Positions 60,464 to 64,000 of a DNA stretch of 64,000 nt are shown piece after piece; within the stretch, counting starts at the first letter, position 1; each line of letters starts with the position of its first letter. The stretch is from NCBI RefSeq assembly GCF_024498195.1, contig NZ_CP101824.1, forward strand, positions 248,001 through 312,000, given 5' to 3'. The DNA comes from Halovivax cerinus (GTDB taxonomy: Archaea > Halobacteriota > Halobacteria > Halobacteriales > Natrialbaceae). Both the position numbers and the translations under genes were made by a program. Under the pieces are notes generated by a model. That model was not told the DNA's origin and ran no database searches. It was given only the letters and a program-made list of their open reading frames with translations.

Positions 60464-61729
60464 CTACGAAACGGATTCCGTTGACGAGTGGGGCTTGTCG
60501 GTGGACTCCACCTCGGACTCTTGTGCAGAGTACGGGACGAACCCGTCATTCGGTTTCACCGTCCCCGACTTCAGGGCGAGTTGGCCGTCGCCCGTCCGCC
60601 CCGAGTTCTGAAGCCCGTGACGGACATGTCTCCAGCCGATATTCTTCGCTGCGTTGTAATCTGCGTGTGCCGTAGTTCCGCATTCCTCACACGAGAAGTG
60701 GTCTCGCTCCGGACGGTTGCGTTCGCTCGTGTGTCCGCATTCGTGGCATTTCCTGGAGGTGTATTCCGGATCGACAAATACCACGTCGATACCGTGTTCA
60801 GTCGCTTTATAACGAACATAGTCGACGAGCCGTCGGTGGGCCCACTGGTGAAACGTTCGACCACCCGGCATCGAATCGCGGATGTGCGTCAGATTTTCGA
60901 ACGCGATGTGAGTGCAGCTCGTCGCTATCGCATCTTCGACGACGGCGTTCGAGACCTGATGGAGATACGCACGGGTGTATCGCTCTTCACGACGGTTTCG
61001 CTCGCACAACGTACGATGGGCTGACTCGGTTCCCGCTCGCTGGAGCTCTCGTCGAACGCGTTCGAACTGTCGTCGTTCGTGTGAAAGTTTGCGCCCCGAT
61101 TCGAAGGTGGCAGTCGAGGTAACGGCGAGGTTCTCTATCCCGAGATCGACTCCGAGTACTGTCCTGCACTCGGCAGACTGATCTGCGAGTTTCGGTTTCC
61201 GTTTCCGAAACCCGAGGTGGAGAAAGTATCCGTCATCTCGCGCCGTCAGTCTCGATTCTGTGAGAGACCACTCGTCATTGTCGAGGTACGCGTATTGATA
61301 TCCGTCCGTCGATTCAGGGAGAACCAGTTCCGGTCTGATTCGGCCATCGGTCGTGCTCAACGACACGGTACCGTCGTCGAACACCGTCATCGAATTTTTA
61401 TCGTACGGAATCGTCGGAGCCGTGAATGTTGGCTTCGAACGGGTGGCCATCCGTTCGTTCTGGTCGAGCGTTCCGGAGAGTGCCTGAGCGGCCTGGAAGC
61501 AGGCCAGAATGGAGTGCTGGCTCCCGAGAGCGGTGTTCTCCCGGATAGAATCGTACGCTAGTGATTGCAGTTTCCGTTTTCTCGTTTCGGTGTGGCGCCA
61601 ACCGATCTCCGTCGCGATGTTTGCGCCCTGGCGCCACTCGTCGAGCGTTTCCTCTATACGGTCCTTCTGACTAGGAGTTACCGAGAGGCGAGTGATTGCG
61701 GTCCGGCGCAGATACTCCTCGGACGCCAC
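60464..61729 (-). mobile_element. tnpB: IS1341-type TnpB (IS200/IS605 family), no TnpA
   Basis: A 421-aa TnpB, an RNA-guided nuclease of IS200/IS605 elements. RuvC residues are in place: D in VLGVDLGIENLAVTS, E in HIAFENLTHIRDS, D in AHADYNAAKNIG. The zinc finger has CHECGHTSERNR and FSCEECG. I read it from a GTG at 61729 (VASEEYLRR); a frame to 61816 would overlap the tRNA. No TnpA is present, so it depends on one elsewhere or is static. It lies next to the 3' side of tRNA-Thr. Composition is less acidic and more AT-rich than its neighbours, consistent with transfer. Confidence 0.9.
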
Positions 61730-61815
61730 GACTTCAATACGCCACCCCTTTGTAAAAAAGTTGCTACGATAGGCGGATGTTGTTGTAGGCGAGGAGCAGA
61801 AGAAACTTCGCTCCA

Positions 61816-61887
61816 AGCCTAGGGCGGGAATCGAACCCGCGCTCTCGTCCTTACCAAGGACGCGCTTTACCGCTAAGCTACCCAGGC
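61816..61887 (-). tRNA. tRNA-Thr (GGT)
   Basis: On the minus strand the acceptor GCCTGGG pairs with CCTAGGC (one G-U), the D-arm is GCTTAGCGGTAAAGC, the anticodon stem CGTCC/GGACG encloses TTGGTAA (anticodon GGT) and the T-arm is GCGGGTTCGATTCCCGC. No intron; CCA is not encoded. All stems are complete. Confidence 0.95.
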
Positions 61888-62004
61888 GCGCAACTTGGTG
61901 TTGCTCGGATGCAGGTAAATCCGTTTCGATCCGGTGCCGCGGCGTCGCGCGGTTTGGTGGGACGCGGGACGGCCTCGGGCGGTCGATTCCGCGACCGTGA
62001 CGGT

Positions 62005-62742
62005 CTACTCGATGCCCTCTGAGACGTGGTCCGTGGCGCCGCCGTCGCTGGCGAGGCCGTCGGCCGGCGCGGCGTCCGTCGCGTCGAGCCAGCTCTCGAC
62101 GGGCGGGACCGCGGCGTCGGTTCGATCGGCGAGGGTGTCGGCGAGATCGACCATCGCCGGGGTCGGCGGTTCGGACACCGCAGCGGCGCCCGTGGTAACC
62201 GCGAGGTGAAGGACGTCGTGCTCGAGGCGGGCGTCGACAGCGACGGGATCGTCGGCGTCCTCCCGGGCCGTCTGGTCGCGGCCGAATCGCTGGACGGTCT
62301 CGACGGCGCGGTCGGCGGCGTCCGTCCGCGAGAGCAACGAGAAACCGCGAGCGACGAGGACGTCGGCCGCGACGATCGCGAGATCCGCCTCGGCGTCGGG
62401 TTCGGACGCCGGCCGACCAGCCCGATCGACAGCCGGCGATGCCGGGGTCGTGTCCGTCGACGTGTCGTCGCTCGAGACGGCTGCGTCAGACCAGGGCGGT
62501 TCGCGGGCCAGTTCTCGCGTGAGTGCCAGCCCGACGTAAATGAGCTGCGTCCCCGCAGCGAGCGAGCGGACCGACCCGGGGTCGGTTCGCGGCGCGGCCG
62601 CGAGCGCACTCTCGACGGTGAGCACCGCCGGGGTGAGCGCGTACGCGTCTAGTTCCTCGTAGAGCCGACGACGAAGTGGCGGCGGAGAGACGTCCGACAC
62701 CGCATCGCGGGCGACTCGTCGACACCTGGCGACCCGATCCAT
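62005..62742 (-). CDS. DUF7114-like protein (polyprenyl-synthase-like helical fold)
   Basis: A 245-aa mostly helical protein. LYEELDAYALTPAVLTVES and AADVLVARGFSLLSRTDAAD resemble the order of isoprenyl synthase helices, but the DDxxD metal motifs are missing, so it is likely inactive or a regulatory relative. The middle carries an acidic linker (DDTSTDTTPASPAVD). The stop side (DHVSEGIE) is close to the tRNA. It is divergent from the enoyl-CoA hydratase at 62802, with 59 nt for shared promoters. Confidence 0.72.
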   Translation of the reverse strand: MDRVARCRRVARDAVSDVSPPPLRRRLYEELDAYALTPAVLTVESALAAAPRTDPGSVRSLAAGTQLIYVGLALTRELAREPPWSDAAVSSDDTSTDTTPASPAVDRAGRPASEPDAEADLAIVAADVLVARGFSLLSRTDAADRAVETVQRFGRDQTAREDADDPVAVDARLEHDVLHLAVTTGAAAVSEPPTPAMVDLADTLADRTDAAVPPVESWLDATDAAPADGLASDGGATDHVSEGIE

Positions 62743-62801
62743 CAGCGGGCAGTTGCGGCGGCGGACGCAAAGACCTTTGGAAAGTGCCTCCTCGACCGGG
62801 T

Positions 62802-63518
62802 ATGATCGAAACGGATCCAGGTGGAGACGGCGTCTTGGAAATTACGCTGAATCGACCGGCGGCGCGAAACGCACTCACCTCCCCTGGGCTCGAAGCGCTC
62901 GCGTCGGCGGTCGAGACCGCAGACGAGCGCGACGACGTGACCGTGATCGGTCTCCGCGGAGGGGGCGAGGCCTTCTGCGCCGGTGCGGACCTCGACGCTG
63001 TAGCCGACCTCGACCGCGAGTCGGGCAACGCGTTCGCCCGCCTGGGCCAGCGCGTCGCGAGGACGATCGAATCGAGCGAGACGCCCGTCGTCGCCGCGAT
63101 CGACGGTCCAGCGATGGGCGGCGGCCTGGAGCTCGCGCTGGCCTGCGACCTCCGGGTTGCGACGCCGCGGTCGACCTTCGGCGAACCTGGCGTCACGTTC
63201 GGCCTCTTCGGCGCGTGGGGTGGGACCGTCCGACTTCCCCGCATCGTGGGCGAGGGCACAGCGCTCGATCTCGCGCTCTCCGGGCGGACGATCGACGCCG
63301 AGACGGCACTCGACGTGGGTCTGATCAGTCGTATCGTCACCGACCCGGAATCGGTCGCGACGGAAGTGGCCGGGAATCCGACCGAGACGGTGGCGGTGCT
63401 CGCCGACCGGATCCGGGACCGCGACGAACTCACGTCGCAGGAGCGTCGGGAGGCGACCGCGTTCGGCGAGTGCGTCGAGCGTCACCGAGACGACCTTCGG
63501 GCACTTCGCGAGGAGTGA
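62802..63518 (+). CDS. Enoyl-CoA hydratase/isomerase family protein
   Basis: A 238-aa crotonase. GEAFCAGADLDAVADLD and IDGPAMGGGLELALACDLR form the oxyanion hole; FGEPGVTFGLFGAWGG carries the second Glu region, with E at FGEPGV where a hydratase Glu is expected. Length is normal. Cytosolic, acyl-CoA metabolism. The ATG at 62802 is chosen because upstream codons run antisense to the neighbouring gene. It is a second copy of the family in the window (other at 44152) but not a close duplicate. Confidence 0.92.
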   Translation: MIETDPGGDGVLEITLNRPAARNALTSPGLEALASAVETADERDDVTVIGLRGGGEAFCAGADLDAVADLDRESGNAFARLGQRVARTIESSETPVVAAIDGPAMGGGLELALACDLRVATPRSTFGEPGVTFGLFGAWGGTVRLPRIVGEGTALDLALSGRTIDAETALDVGLISRIVTDPESVATEVAGNPTETVAVLADRIRDRDELTSQERREATAFGECVERHRDDLRALREE

Positions 63519-63575
63519 CGTGGGGCGCGCGATGTGACGGTTCCGTGGCCGTCCGTGCGAGCCCGGCTGCCCGGC

Positions 63576-64000
63576 TCACTCGATGGGATCCGGAGCCGGC
63601 GGCGGGTTTCGCTTGTGTTCGCTCGCCTCGTAGAGCGCGCGGACGTGCGCGACGGTCTCTTCGTCGACGCCGAGTTCGCGCGCGGTCGCCGCGACCGAGA
63701 GCGGGCCGTCGACGTGAGTCGCGAGGATCGCGTCGAGCGTGTCGTAGTCCATCCCGAGTTCCGCCTCGTCGGTCTGGTCGGCCCACAGTTCGGCCGTCGG
63801 CGTCTTCTCGACCAGGTCGTCCGGAACGCCGACGTGGCGGGCGAGCTGGCGAACCTGGGCCTTGTAGAGGGTCCCGATCGGGTGGCAGTCGACGGCACCG
63901 TCGCCGTACTTGGTGAAGTAGCCCACTGCCGCCTCGCTGCGGTTGCCGGTTCCGAGTACCAGGCGGTCTTCGTGATTGGCCACGAGGTAGTTGAACACCG
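63576..64000 (-). CDS. nadE: NAD+ synthetase, C-terminal part (cut by window edge)
   Basis: The last ~141 residues of NadE, which makes NAD+ from deamido-NAD+ with ATP and ammonia or glutamine. Seen: LVLGTGNRSEAAVGYFTKYG, GDGAVDCHPIGTLYKAQVRQ, EKTPTAELWADQTDEAELG and DYDTLDAIL. All are standard NadE blocks. The 5' part with the P-loop (SGGxDS) lies beyond 64000. The gene converges on the enoyl-CoA hydratase, with about 57 nt between stops. Confidence 0.95.
   Translation of the reverse strand, partial: VFNYLVANHEDRLVLGTGNRSEAAVGYFTKYGDGAVDCHPIGTLYKAQVRQLARHVGVPDDLVEKTPTAELWADQTDEAELGMDYDTLDAILATHVDGPLSVAATARELGVDEETVAHVRALYEASEHKRNPPPAPDPIE

Noticed and set aside
60270-60611. 113-aa plus-strand frame at the end of tnpB
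   Set aside because: Overlaps the tnpB 3' end in antisense and has mixed composition; more likely part of the element end.

Overview
The window is chromosomal DNA of a haloarchaeon (class Halobacteria). GC content is high and the predicted proteins are strongly acidic. Several families typical of haloarchaea are present: Bat-type HTH-10 regulators, a DUF7344-like winged helix, Tat-exported lipoproteins, LPGFG (PGF-CTERM-like) surface anchors, a DUF7114-like protein and a HalOD1 remnant. There is one tRNA (Thr, GGT) at the right side, no rRNA and no CRISPR array. Species cannot be named from sequence alone.

Layout. (1) 0-4.6 kb holds housekeeping and small genes: a universal stress protein, an Hsp20/CS-like protein, a zinc-ribbon membrane protein and a TauE/SafE-UreH-like six-helix protein. 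(2) About 4.7-40 kb is a large surface-glycan and cell-envelope region. It has a GT2 glycosyltransferase, WecB epimerase and deacetylase in one operon; a DUF354 protein; a Tat/lipobox deacetylase; a flippase overlapping a zinc-ribbon/methyltransferase/aminoglycoside-phosphotransferase-like fusion; three Tat-exported beta-helix paralogues; two alkaline-phosphatase-superfamily phosphodiesterases; a GT-C-like membrane protein; a formyltransferase plus deacetylase pair; two FemAB/GNAT-like transferases; a GT4 glycosyltransferase; two PGF-CTERM-like surface proteins; a DUF1616 protein; and a Tat lipoprotein with an alpha/beta-hydrolase-like region. Read together, these could build, decorate (epimerise, deacetylate, formylate, possibly aminoacylate), flip and process a surface polysaccharide or glycoprotein glycan. 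(3) 40-50 kb is mixed: a secreted protein, a P1B-like ATPase that lacks its CPC motif, enoyl-CoA hydratase, a methyltransferase, a RelE/RHH toxin-antitoxin cassette bracketed by a 94-bp direct repeat, CbiA and an alpha/beta hydrolase. (4) 50-59 kb is a regulator-rich stretch around two tandem ~700-aa paralogues whose C-terminal parts look like a degenerate CHAT domain. (5) 59-64 kb holds a lone TnpB insertion element beside tRNA-Thr, a DUF7114-like protein, a second enoyl-CoA hydratase and the end of nadE (cut by the window edge).

Other recurring structure: at least seven unrelated short tandem-repeat arrays (units 19-43 nt) in gaps or gene tails, a (GA)12 tract inside a membrane-protein gene, a 209-bp perfectly identical tract shared by two beta-helix paralogues, and several operator-like palindromes. 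All functional calls are from reading motifs by eye; no database search was possible.
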